A stretch of DNA of 8,029 nucleotides from Candidatus Omnitrophota bacterium. Lineage in GTDB: Bacteria > Omnitrophota > Gorgyraeia > B26-G9. The stretch lies in assembly GCA_018399295.1 (NCBI GenBank), contig JAGYOO010000051.1, forward strand, positions 1 through 8,029, read 5' to 3'. Below, in pieces: positions 1 through 7,144 of this stretch. Within the stretch, counting starts at the first letter, position 1. Every line of letters begins with the position of its first letter. The notes beneath the pieces were generated by a model, which worked only from the letters and a program-made list of their open reading frames with translations, was not told where the DNA came from and made no database searches. The translations under genes and the position numbers were made by a program.

Positions 1-643
1 GCGTGGTGCCGGGGACATTGCTGACGATTACCCGATCGCGCTCCAGGAGACCGTTAAGAAACGAGGACTTACCGACGTTCGGCCGGCCGACAATGGCAAT
101 CCGGATACTAGAGGATACGGCCTCAGACTTTCCGCCCCTTTCCAACCCCAGCCTATCGACTATCTCTTCAAGCAGAAGATCGATATTAAGACCATGAATA
201 GCGGAAACAAAGATAACACTGTCAGTCCCCAGCTCATAAAACTCCGTTGCCCGTTCCGCCTCCGACATATTATCGGTCTTATTGATCACCAGCACGATCT
301 TCTTACCAAACCCGCGCACGAACTCCATTATCTGCCGGTCAAGCGGCGTAAGTCCGGCTTTCGCGTCCATTACCAGCAACAACAGTTCTGCTTCTTCCAC
401 TCCTGCCCGCACCTGGTCCAGCACCGCCTGAGACATCTCTTCAGCCGATTCCGGAACCATCCCGCCGGTATCCAGAAGATGAAACAGATAACCGTCCCAT
501 TCCACGTCCGCGGAGATCCGATCGCGGGTGACTCCGCTGGAAGATTCAACAATCGCCTGACGGCTTCCTGCCAATCGATTGAACAGGCTGGACTTTCCCA
601 CATTAGGCCGGCCGACAATAACCGCGGTTACGCGCTGACTCAT
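1..643 (-). CDS. der: Ribosome-assembly GTPase Der (EngA), N-terminal 214 residues, truncated by window edge
   Basis: Der is an essential GTPase with two tandem G domains and a C-terminal KH-like domain that acts in assembly of the large ribosomal subunit. The visible part covers the whole first G domain and the start of the second. Domain 1 shows G1 GRPNVGKSS (11-19), a VTRD switch region (38-41), G3 DTGG (58-61), G4 NKTD (121-124) and a G5-like SAIHG (147-151). After a short acidic/basic linker, domain 2 begins with a second GRPNVGKSS (186-194), and the frame leaves the window in PGTT (211-214), the second switch I. Two G1 motifs of this type on one chain are diagnostic for Der. About half of the usual length of roughly 440 residues is present. 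The ATG at 643 follows AGGA at 654-651 with 7 bases between, and the pgsA stop codon lies inside that spacer. It is the last visible gene of the operon, 4 bases after pgsA. Confidence 0.96.
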   Translation of the reverse strand, partial: MSQRVTAVIVGRPNVGKSSLFNRLAGSRQAIVESSSGVTRDRISADVEWDGYLFHLLDTGGMVPESAEEMSQAVLDQVRAGVEEAELLLLVMDAKAGLTPLDRQIMEFVRGFGKKIVLVINKTDNMSEAERATEFYELGTDSVIFVSAIHGLNIDLLLEEIVDRLGLERGGKSEAVSSSIRIAIVGRPNVGKSSFLNGLLERDRVIVSNVPGTT

Positions 644-647
644 GGAG

Positions 648-1217
648 TTATCCTGCTGAAGGAGTTTTTTGCGGAGCGTTAAGCAGGCGGCTGCCGCGGA
701 TAATGTAATCAAAACCGGATACTATGGTGAAAAACACCGCGACCGTCCAAACCAGAACGGAAAACGGCATCTGCAGAAGCAGAACGATTATTGTCAGCAT
801 CTGAAAAAAGGTAGTAGCCTTACCCAGCCAGCTCGGACGGATCCGCAACTTACCGGTAATAACATGAATAAGCAGAGACCCAAGCACCAGGATAATATCG
901 CGTGAGATGATCACAATCGGGACCCAAAGCGGCAGCCGATACCGCAGGGGAAGATTAGCGGCCAGGGTCAGAGTTATAAAACTCGACGTAAGCAGCAGCT
1001 TGTCGGCCAGAGGATCGAGAAACGATCCGAGAGTTGTCTTCAACCGGCGGGTCCGGGCGATATACCCGTCCACCGCGTCACTGATAACAGCGATCAGAAA
1101 CACCAGCAGAGCGGCAAATCTAAGGTAATCGCGCTCCGGGCCGTAATAGGCCACGGTTCCGATGAAAACCGGGATAAGCATAATCCGGAAGATGGATATC
1201 CAGTTCGCCAGATTCAT
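648..1217 (-). CDS. pgsA: CDP-alcohol phosphatidyltransferase, probably CDP-diacylglycerol-glycerol-3-phosphate 3-phosphatidyltransferase
   Basis: This integral membrane enzyme most likely transfers a phosphatidyl group from CDP-diacylglycerol to glycerol 3-phosphate, the committed step to phosphatidylglycerol. The family signature is complete. Counting from the upstream ATG at 1235, D53, D56, G57, A60, R61, G70, D74 and D78 form the metal and CDP site. Several hydrophobic segments follow, and a SWLGKATTFFQ stretch (135-145) is typical of PgsA. I place the start at the ATG at 1217, giving 189 residues. It begins MNLANWISIFRIMLIPVF, the usual PgsA N-terminus, overlaps the lepB stop as TAATG, and has GGAG at 1233-1230 upstream, though 12 bases away. 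The ATG at 1235 adds six residues and has no visible ribosome site. Other family members (phosphatidylserine or cardiolipin synthases) are less likely given the length and the C-terminal motif. The product should sit in the inner membrane. Confidence 0.9.
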   Translation of the reverse strand: MNLANWISIFRIMLIPVFIGTVAYYGPERDYLRFAALLVFLIAVISDAVDGYIARTRRLKTTLGSFLDPLADKLLLTSSFITLTLAANLPLRYRLPLWVPIVIISRDIILVLGSLLIHVITGKLRIRPSWLGKATTFFQMLTIIVLLLQMPFSVLVWTVAVFFTIVSGFDYIIRGSRLLNAPQKTPSAG

Positions 1218-1747
1218 TATTTTATCAATCTCCATCGATTCGGAGGCCAGTAGATCACAAAGGCCCTACCCAGAAGGTTCTCCCGCGGCACGAATCCCCA
1301 GTAACGCGAATCCCGGCTGTTAGCGCTGTTATCACCCAGCACGAAATAGTTGTCAGCCGGGATGGGAATCGGCTCATCTGCCGTGCCGAACGGCCCCCGG
1401 TTGTAGTAGAATCTCCCCCCGACCTGTTCCTCTTCGGCAGCCTCACCGTCAATTATCACGTTGCCGTCATCCAATTCCAGCTCTTCCTCCGGAAGTCCGA
1501 CCAGCCGCTTGATGTATGCCAAACGAGGATTTTCCGGATAACGAAAAACAATTACATCTCCTCGTCTCGGATCCTGAAACCGATAAATAAACTTATTCAC
1601 CAGTATCCTGTCTCCCTCAATCAGGGTCGGGCGCATCGAACCGGTGGGGATCTTAAATGCCTGAACAATAAAGGTCCGGATGATCGCCGCCAGTACAATA
1701 GCAATCACTAACGATTCAATAGTTTCTCTTGTCTTGCTTTTTGACAT
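1217..1747 (-). CDS. lepB: Signal peptidase I
   Basis: This serine/lysine-dyad membrane protease removes signal peptides from proteins exported by Sec or Tat. An N-terminal hydrophobic segment (about residues 12-30) anchors it, and the catalytic domain faces the periplasm. The nucleophile is S37 in IPTGSMRPTL (33-42). The general base is K80 in YIKRLVGLP (78-86), preceded by the RGDVIVFR box (62-69). The conserved C-terminal box GDNSANSRDSRYWGFVP spans 138-154. At 176 residues with a single membrane segment it is a compact form, unlike the 324-residue E. coli enzyme with two segments. The start is well supported: AGGAAAGG at 1760-1753 lies 5 bases before the ATG and overlaps the lepA stop codon TAG. 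It follows lepA by 11 bases, the same pair order as in E. coli, and its TAA shares one base with the preferred pgsA ATG. Confidence 0.97.
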   Translation of the reverse strand: MSKSKTRETIESLVIAIVLAAIIRTFIVQAFKIPTGSMRPTLIEGDRILVNKFIYRFQDPRRGDVIVFRYPENPRLAYIKRLVGLPEEELELDDGNVIIDGEAAEEEQVGGRFYYNRGPFGTADEPIPIPADNYFVLGDNSANSRDSRYWGFVPRENLLGRAFVIYWPPNRWRLIK

Positions 1748-1758
1748 AACAGCCTTTC

Positions 1759-3549
1759 CTAAACCTTCAGCACCGCCCGAAACGCCTCCTGAGGAATCTG
1801 GACCTTGCCGAACTGTTTCATCCGCTTACGACCTTCTTTCTGCTTATCCCAGAGTTTTCGTTTCCGGCTGATATCACCGCCGTAACATTTAGCAGTCACG
1901 TTCTTTCCCATGGCGCTTACATTCTCCCGGGCGATCACCCGGCTGCCGATAGCAGCCTGAATCGCCACGGGAAACAGCTGCCGCGGAATGAGCTGACGAA
2001 GTTTGGTAGCGACCTGCCTTCCCTTGAACTGGGACTGGGACCGATGCACAAGGAAAGAGAGCGCGTCGCACGGCTCTCCGTTAATCAGGATATCCATTTT
2101 AACCAGGTCGGTCGCGCGATAACCGATTACCTCATAGTCCAAGGACCCGTAACCGCGGGTCAGAGACTTTATCTTATCATAAAAATCGATTATTATCTCA
2201 GCCAGCGGAAACTCATACGTAAGCATTATCCGCTGCTGATCGAGAAACTCCTTGTTAACGTAAGTACCTCTCTTCTCCTGACAGAGACTCATCACCGGGC
2301 CGATCGAGTCCGCGGTAATAATAAGAAATGCCTTGATATACGGCTCTTCGATTGTTTCGATCCGGGTAACATCCGGAAATTTTGCCGGAGAATCCACATC
2401 GATCACGCTTCCATCGGTAAGATGGACTCGATAAATTACTCCCGGAATAGTCGCGATCAGGTCCAGTTGAAACTCACGTTCCAGCCGTTCCTGGACAATA
2501 TCCATATGCAACAGCCCGAGAAATCCGCAACGAAAACCGTACCCCAGAGAAGGACTGCTCTCCTGCTCATAGATCAATCCGGCATCCGTAAGGTGAAGCT
2601 TTCCCAAGGCATCCCGGAGCCGCTCAAAATCCACACTGTTTACCGGATAAAGCCCGGAAAAAACCATGGGAGATATCTTCCTGAATCCGGGCAGGGCGCT
2701 GGCGGCGGGATGTTTCGTCAACGTCACAGTATCTCCGATCTTAACATCGGCCGGATCCTTGATATTGCAGCAGATATATCCAACCTCGCCGCAATTGAGA
2801 CGTTTCACCTTGTCCGCCGCGGGCCGAAAGACTCCGACCTCCAGAATCTCGTACTGGTTTCCGGTGGCCATGAACGTCACATTCATTCCAGGCTCGATAT
2901 ATCCGTTCTTCATGCGGATATACACTACCACTCCCTTGTAATTATTAAACTCTGAGTCAAATACCAGCGCCTGTAACGGCTTTTCCTGACTGCCGGAAGG
3001 AGGCGGCACCTTTTCCACCACCCGTTTTAAAGCCTCTTCCGCCCCCTGGCCGAGCTTAGCGCTTACCAGGATCGGCTCTTCCTCGATAAGAAATATATCC
3101 TGCAGCTGTCGCTTAACGTTATCCACATCAGCATGCGGAAGATCGATCTTGTTGATTACCGGTATTATCTTCATGTTCTGATCCGAGGCCAGAAAAAAAT
3201 TTGCTACTGTCTGAGCCTCCACCCCCTGCGCGGCGTCGATCAGCAGCAACGTTCCCTCACAGGCCGAAAGCGCCTTAGACACCTCATAGCTGAAGTCGAC
3301 GTGACCGGGGGTATCAATCAGATTAAGCTGATACTCTTCGCCTTCAGGTGACTTATAACTCATCCGAACAGCCGAGGCCTTTATGGTAATTCCCCGTTCC
3401 CGTTCAATCTCCATCGCATCCAGAACCTGTTCCTGCCGTTCCCGGTCCGGAATGGTACCGGTTAATTCCAGAAACCGGTCAGCCAGAGTCGACTTGCCAT
3501 GATCAATATGCGCGATTACGCAAAAATTTCTAATTTTCTCCTGTTTCAT
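1759..3549 (-). CDS. lepA: Elongation factor 4 (LepA), ribosome-dependent GTPase
   Basis: LepA is a translational GTPase related to EF-G that binds the ribosome and influences initiation or translocation under stress. The 596-residue length is normal for the family. The G domain has AHIDHGKST (13-21), RGITI (52-56) with the switch threonine T55, DTPGH (79-83), NKID (133-136) and SAKLG (163-167). Domain 2 and the EF-G-like domains follow, including SLGYGFRCGFLGLLHMDI (334-351). The C-terminal domain specific to LepA is intact, with KCYGGDISRKRKLWDKQKEG at 554-573. Its stop is TAG. The ATG overlaps the stop of the upstream phosphohexomutase as ATGA (3549-3546), and no strong Shine-Dalgarno is visible, so translation probably depends on coupling to the upstream gene. 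LepB follows 11 bases downstream. Confidence 0.98.
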   Translation of the reverse strand: MKQEKIRNFCVIAHIDHGKSTLADRFLELTGTIPDRERQEQVLDAMEIERERGITIKASAVRMSYKSPEGEEYQLNLIDTPGHVDFSYEVSKALSACEGTLLLIDAAQGVEAQTVANFFLASDQNMKIIPVINKIDLPHADVDNVKRQLQDIFLIEEEPILVSAKLGQGAEEALKRVVEKVPPPSGSQEKPLQALVFDSEFNNYKGVVVYIRMKNGYIEPGMNVTFMATGNQYEILEVGVFRPAADKVKRLNCGEVGYICCNIKDPADVKIGDTVTLTKHPAASALPGFRKISPMVFSGLYPVNSVDFERLRDALGKLHLTDAGLIYEQESSPSLGYGFRCGFLGLLHMDIVQERLEREFQLDLIATIPGVIYRVHLTDGSVIDVDSPAKFPDVTRIETIEEPYIKAFLIITADSIGPVMSLCQEKRGTYVNKEFLDQQRIMLTYEFPLAEIIIDFYDKIKSLTRGYGSLDYEVIGYRATDLVKMDILINGEPCDALSFLVHRSQSQFKGRQVATKLRQLIPRQLFPVAIQAAIGSRVIARENVSAMGKNVTAKCYGGDISRKRKLWDKQKEGRKRMKQFGKVQIPQEAFRAVLKV

Positions 3550-4922
3550 AAAAGTCGGTATCCGTATTTCAGCAGCCGGCCGGTAAACTCCTCATCCGGG
3601 GATTCAGCGTAAATCCGGACTACGGGTTCGGTACCGGAACAACGCACCAGCAGCCAGCTATCATTGTCAAGTATATATTTAGTTCCGTCGTAAGTCTTAA
3701 TTTCCTTCACCTTTCGATTTAAGATCCTACCGGGACGCGGCAAGGCATGAGACGGTCCGGCCTGATGCAAATCCCATCGGCTATAAAAAAGTTTTCCATA
3801 CTGCTTCTCCATCCGGTCAAGCAGCCTGGTTACCGGTATTTTCCGCCAGCATAGCATCTCCATAAGCAGCATTCCGCTTAACACCCCGTCCCGCTCCGGA
3901 AGATAGCCCTGAAACCCGACCCCCCCGGACTCTTCGCCGCCAATAAGAACATCCCCCTTCAGGATCTCAGCGGCAATGTTCTTGAATCCGATCGGAACCT
4001 CAGTCAGCGGAAGTCCGTATTCCGCGCAGATCCGCTCGACCATGCTAGTCGTATTTATACTCTTAACTACGCGCCCCCGCAGACCCCGATTATTAAGAAA
4101 ATGCAGAAGCAGAAGACAGATTACTTTATGGGAACTCAGATAACGGCCGGCAGGAGTAACCGCAGCCACACGATCTCCGTCTCCGTCCAGGGCCACCCCC
4201 AGATCAAATCCTCCCCTGATCATGGTCTTTTTCAACAGTTCCAGATTCTTTTCCAATGGCTCGGGATTACTACCTTCGAACATCACATCCCGCTGATCCC
4301 GGATACTTTTTATCTTTATTCCTGTTCCATAAAACGCCTGTTCCATAAGACCGGCCCCGCTTCCATGCATCGGGTCCATAAGCAGACTCAACTTTGAACC
4401 GCGGATCCGATCCAGGTCGACAAAGCGCCGCAGATTTTTCAGATAGGGCAGACTGAGATCCGCTTTTCGGAGCCGCGCCCGGTCCGGTCTGGCCTGACGG
4501 CTAACATGTCCGGCGTCAAGGCTGAGGATTTTTTCCAGCCGGGAGGTAAGCTCCGGCCCGACTGACGCGCCATGCTGATTCTTAAGCTTAAAACCATTAA
4601 AGCAGTAAGGATTATGGCTGGCGGTAATCATCACTCCCAGAGAAAGGCCGCGGTGATTCACAAAAAAGCTGACCGCGGGCGTGGAAACAGGCTTATCGGA
4701 AAGGAACACTTCCACTCCGTTTTCAGAGAATACCTCAGCCGCGGCCCGGGCAAATTCCAGAGAAAGAAACCTGCGGTCATATCCCACAGCGACCCTGGCA
4801 GCAACACCGGCCTCGCGCAAATACTGACATATCGATCCGGCTATCCGGCGGACCGCCTCAAAAGTAAAATCATCGGCTATAATTCCCCGGTACCCGTCCG
4901 TACCAAACTTAATCCTGCTCAT
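3546..4922 (-). CDS. Alpha-D-phosphohexomutase (phosphoglucomutase/phosphomannomutase family)
   Basis: Enzymes of this family interconvert hexose 1-phosphates and 6-phosphates through a phosphoserine, feeding glycogen, lipopolysaccharide or nucleotide-sugar pathways. All four active-site loops are present in the 458 residues. TASHNP (100-105) carries the phosphoserine S102. DGDGDR (246-251) binds the metal ion. GEESGG (329-334) recognises the sugar. RCSGTEPVVRIYAE (427-440) binds phosphate. The N-terminal KFGTDGYRGIIADDFTFE is typical of the bacterial PGM/PMM group. Whether glucose, mannose or both are substrates cannot be read from the sequence; the GEESGG form occurs in PGM and PMM/PGM enzymes and argues against GlmM. 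The ATG overlaps the rpe stop as ATGA (4922-4919), and its own TGA overlaps the lepA start in the same way. I see no clear Shine-Dalgarno, so coupling is likely. It is cytoplasmic. Confidence 0.93.
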   Translation of the reverse strand: MSRIKFGTDGYRGIIADDFTFEAVRRIAGSICQYLREAGVAARVAVGYDRRFLSLEFARAAAEVFSENGVEVFLSDKPVSTPAVSFFVNHRGLSLGVMITASHNPYCFNGFKLKNQHGASVGPELTSRLEKILSLDAGHVSRQARPDRARLRKADLSLPYLKNLRRFVDLDRIRGSKLSLLMDPMHGSGAGLMEQAFYGTGIKIKSIRDQRDVMFEGSNPEPLEKNLELLKKTMIRGGFDLGVALDGDGDRVAAVTPAGRYLSSHKVICLLLLHFLNNRGLRGRVVKSINTTSMVERICAEYGLPLTEVPIGFKNIAAEILKGDVLIGGEESGGVGFQGYLPERDGVLSGMLLMEMLCWRKIPVTRLLDRMEKQYGKLFYSRWDLHQAGPSHALPRPGRILNRKVKEIKTYDGTKYILDNDSWLLVRCSGTEPVVRIYAESPDEEFTGRLLKYGYRLL

Positions 4923-5572
4923 AACCGCAGGCTTTCGATTGCCGCCTGCCGGTCCTTCTGACCGAAGACAAAGGAACCTGCGACTAACACATTCGCGCCC
5001 GCGGAGATCACGGCCGGAGCAGTTTCCCTATTAATCCCTCCATCAACCTCCAGATCCCCTGAAAATCTCTGCCGGACAAACTTTATCTTTGGCAGAACTT
5101 CAGAAATAAACTTCTGTCCGCCGAACCCTGGGTGCACACTCATAACCAGGATCATATCCGCGATTTTCAACACTTCTTCTCTCAGAACTTCAACCGACGT
5201 TTCAGGATTAATGCTTATCCCAAAACGCACTCCCGCCTCATCCGCCCTGTGGCGCATCTTACGCAGACTGTCCAAAGAACAAACTTCAGAATGGACAGTG
5301 ATAATCGAGCTGCCAGCCTTAATAAATTCATCAAAATAACGCCATGGCTCTTCGATCATCAGATGGACATCCAGCGGCAGGCTGGTACTCTTCCGGATGC
5401 CGAGGACAACCACCGGCCCGATAGTGATGTTCGGCACGAAATGACCGTCCATAACATCGACGTGGATGAGATCCGCGCCCGCCGCAGTCACCGAGACCAC
5501 CTCTTCTCCCAAACGGGAAAAGTCAGCGGAAAGCACCGAAGGGGCAATCAGGACTTTTTTCTGTTTTTCCAT
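4919..5572 (-). CDS. rpe: Ribulose-phosphate 3-epimerase
   Basis: The enzyme interconverts D-ribulose 5-phosphate and D-xylulose 5-phosphate in the pentose phosphate pathway, using a TIM barrel. The 217 residues contain APSVLSADFSRL (10-21), then HVDVMDGHFVPN (37-48) with metal ligand H37 and catalytic acid/base D39. Next come DVHLM (68-72) with H70, MSVHPGFGGQKF (144-155), VDGGIN (176-181) with the second catalytic aspartate D177, and the phosphate-binding VAGSFVFG (197-204). These are the full set of catalytic and phosphate-binding residues. The gene starts 4 bases after the M16 peptidase stop. GAGG at 5588-5585, inside the end of the upstream gene, is 12 bases from the ATG, a rather long spacing. 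Its stop overlaps the phosphohexomutase start as ATGA, placing two sugar-phosphate enzymes in a coupled pair. Confidence 0.97.
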   Translation of the reverse strand: MEKQKKVLIAPSVLSADFSRLGEEVVSVTAAGADLIHVDVMDGHFVPNITIGPVVVLGIRKSTSLPLDVHLMIEEPWRYFDEFIKAGSSIITVHSEVCSLDSLRKMRHRADEAGVRFGISINPETSVEVLREEVLKIADMILVMSVHPGFGGQKFISEVLPKIKFVRQRFSGDLEVDGGINRETAPAVISAGANVLVAGSFVFGQKDRQAAIESLRL

Positions 5573-5576
5573 AACT

Positions 5577-6857
5577 TTAGCTGGCCTCGATTATTGAATA
5601 AAGTTTTTTTTCAGACTGCCTTCCGATAGGAGTAACAACCGAAAGCAGGGCGGATTTAGAGCGGAATATGGATTCCGCGGCCTGGCGGACATCTTCCGGA
5701 CTCACCTTTTCCACTTCCCGGATTATCTTCGCAGGTATCTCGACCCCGCCCCGGGTCATCAGCCGTTCTCCCATCCACATCATCTGCTCCAGAGAGTCTT
5801 CCAGAGTCATCAGCAATTGCCCGCGATAATATTTTACCGCGCGTTCAAACTCCGGCCGGTTTACCGGACGTCTCTTCATACGATTCAATTCCGAAAAGAT
5901 CAGGCGGATCGCCTCTTCGGCCTTTTCATGCACGACTCCGGCATGGATCATGAATACACCGGTATCATTGAACCGCTTCAGCGAAGTTCCGATCTCATAG
6001 GCCAGCCCCTTATTTTCCCGGACTTCATTAAACAGCCGGCTGGACATATTTGCCCCCAGCATGATATGCAACAGCGACATCGCGTGACGCAGCGGGTGAG
6101 CACGTTCAAACGCGTGCCAGCCCAGGATCAGATGTGTCTGCTTGGTTTTTTTCGGGGTCAGCTTAATCCGGAACATCGGCTCTCCGTCCTTAACCGGAAT
6201 GTACACCGGCAGCGGGGCTGCTCCATGTTTATCCCGCCCCCCCCAAAAATCGCTTACCTGAGCCACCAGCTTATCATGATCGATTGCCCCGCAGGCAGCC
6301 AGGACCATATTCGCACTGGTATAGTGCTTTTGGAAATAACGTTTTATCCGCTGGCGTCCGATATTTTCCAGGCTGGTAAAACTACCCGCCAGATTTCGGC
6401 CCAGGGGATGATCCGGCCAGAGAAGCTTCATAAGCTCATCATAAGCCAGATGGTTCGGAAGATCATAATACATCTTTATCTCTTCAAAAATCACTCGCCG
6501 TTCTTTTTCAATATCTTCCTGACGCAGACGCGGACCGGTGACCATGTCCAGCAGGACATCAACCGTATCCGCGCTGTTTTCCGCCATCACCTTTGCCATA
6601 TAACAGGTGACCTCCTCGGAAGTGAACGCGTTCAGAGTCCCCCCCGTGCCTTCGACTGCTTCTTTTATCCGGCGGAAGGAACGTTTTCGGGTGCCCTTAA
6701 ACAGAAGATGCTCAAGAAAGTGCGAAATACCGCTAAGCTGCTCATTTTCATAGCGGCTTCCGGCTCCGGCCCAGACGCCCAGAGAGACCGAGCTCATATT
6801 CTTAACTCTCAGACTAACGATTCGAAACCCATTGGGCAAACGGGAAACTTTATACAT
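5577..6857 (-). CDS. M16 family (pitrilysin-type) zinc metallopeptidase
   Basis: This is a 426-residue peptidase of the processing-peptidase-like M16B group, which cleaves short or unfolded peptides. The inverted zinc motif HFLEH (46-50) supplies H46 and H50 as zinc ligands and E49 as the base, with the distal ligand probably E126 in FEEIKMYYD (124-132). The substrate-contact segment GGTLNAFTS (72-80) is present. The second domain carries the R/Y pair in SSRLFNEVRENKGLAY (R274 or R280, Y287). One full N- plus C-domain unit is present, the usual length for YmxG-like proteins. There is no clear signal peptide, so a cytoplasmic location is likely. It is the first gene of the operon, behind a leader of about 200 bases. 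The ATG at 6857 is the only good start: the frame is closed by TAG nine codons upstream, and the ribosome site is weak (GGA four bases away or less). The natural substrate is unknown. Confidence 0.94.
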   Translation of the reverse strand: MYKVSRLPNGFRIVSLRVKNMSSVSLGVWAGAGSRYENEQLSGISHFLEHLLFKGTRKRSFRRIKEAVEGTGGTLNAFTSEEVTCYMAKVMAENSADTVDVLLDMVTGPRLRQEDIEKERRVIFEEIKMYYDLPNHLAYDELMKLLWPDHPLGRNLAGSFTSLENIGRQRIKRYFQKHYTSANMVLAACGAIDHDKLVAQVSDFWGGRDKHGAAPLPVYIPVKDGEPMFRIKLTPKKTKQTHLILGWHAFERAHPLRHAMSLLHIMLGANMSSRLFNEVRENKGLAYEIGTSLKRFNDTGVFMIHAGVVHEKAEEAIRLIFSELNRMKRRPVNRPEFERAVKYYRGQLLMTLEDSLEQMMWMGERLMTRGGVEIPAKIIREVEKVSPEDVRQAAESIFRSKSALLSVVTPIGRQSEKKLYSIIEAS

Positions 6858-7055
6858 ATTCCATATATTTCGCTTTTGGAAAGGCTAAAGAAAGAAAAAC
6901 CTGTTCACCTTTGGTCTTTTGGAAATTCCGCTAAAGGTCTTTCCGCCAAGACAACTGAAAACAGGCCTGTTTCAGCTTTAAACCTATTTTTATCAAAGCC
7001 TTCCCGAACTTCGTGGTCCTTTCGGCTTTTTACTCTAACTATAAGTATAACGCTG
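6858..7055 (-). promoter_or_regulatory. Structured 5' leader of the M16-rpe-lepA operon, candidate attenuator or riboswitch
   Basis: This transcribed, non-coding leader of about 200 bases lies between the operon promoter and the M16 ATG. Reading along the minus strand there is first an AAAGCC (7029-7024)/GGCTTT (7000-6995) helix, with CCGAA/TTCGG as an alternative inner pairing. Next is a near-palindrome, CTGAAACAGG (6975-6966) against CCTGTTTTCAG (6965-6955). The CCTGTT half (6965-6960) can instead pair with AACAGG (6905-6900), nested around GTCTTGG (6952-6946) with CCAAAAGAC (6922-6914, two-base bulge). A U-rich run, TTTTTCTTTCTTT (6899-6887), follows directly. That is the layout of an antiterminator/terminator switch. 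I match it to no riboswitch class I know. The pairings are drawn by eye and the function is inferred. Confidence 0.45.
6873..6936. repeat. Imperfect direct repeat pair inside the operon leader
   Basis: On the plus strand, CTTTTGGAAAGGCTAAAG (6873-6890) is repeated at 6916-6936 as a copy with the same ends (CTTTTGGAAA and GCTAAAG), differing mainly by about three extra bases in the middle. The copies are 25 bases apart, and the downstream copy (in transcription order) sits just before the M16 start. They may be protein-binding half sites, or a chance product of the A/T-rich leader. Confidence 0.4.
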
Positions 7056-7062
7056 AAGTTCG

Positions 7063-7091
7063 ATTTTACCCGGAAGCGGGGTTATTGTCAA
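7063..7091 (-). promoter_or_regulatory. Sigma70 promoter of the seven-gene operon
   Basis: A perfect -35 TTGACA at 7091-7086 is followed by a 17-base spacer and -10 TAAAAT at 7068-7063, predicting a transcript start near 7056-7054. The -35 begins exactly where the T-tract of the upstream terminator ends, so termination of the small gene and initiation of the operon are packed back to back. No other promoter of this quality is visible within the operon. Confidence 0.8.
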
Positions 7092-7121
7092 ACAAAAAAG
7101 CTCCTCAGTTCCGAGGAGCTT
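7092..7121 (-). terminator. Intrinsic terminator of the 65-residue gene
   Basis: A nine-base-pair stem, AAGCTCCTC (7121-7113) with GAGGAGCTT (7106-7098), encloses a six-base loop, and the transcript continues as TTTTGTT. The T-tract is on the minus-strand side only (the plus-strand read-out continues AAACGCG), so it acts on minus-strand transcription. It lies 23 bases after the small gene's TAA. Confidence 0.9.
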
Positions 7122-7144
7122 AAACGCGGAATTTTAGGTTTGTT

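Noticed and set aside
194..682. Plus-strand open frame of 162 codons
   Set aside because: Antisense to der, whose two G1 motifs and G3/G4 motifs fix the coding strand.
2044..2955. Plus-strand open frame of 303 codons
   Set aside because: Fully antisense to lepA, which is intact over 596 residues. The translation shows no family features.
6850..6864. Four-codon ATG frame overlapping the M16 start
   Set aside because: It ends after four codons in TAA and has no ribosome site; most likely chance in A/T-rich sequence.
6885..6908. Seven-codon leader peptide GTG...TAG with three phenylalanine codons, suggesting translational attenuation
   Set aside because: The AAAGG before the GTG is not correctly spaced, the phenylalanine codons simply reflect the U-run, and no phenylalanine-related gene follows.
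6995..7030. Plus-strand intrinsic terminator (AAAGCC...GGCTTTTT)
   Set aside because: The loop is large, no plus-strand gene precedes it, and the same pairing is better explained as part of the minus-strand leader.
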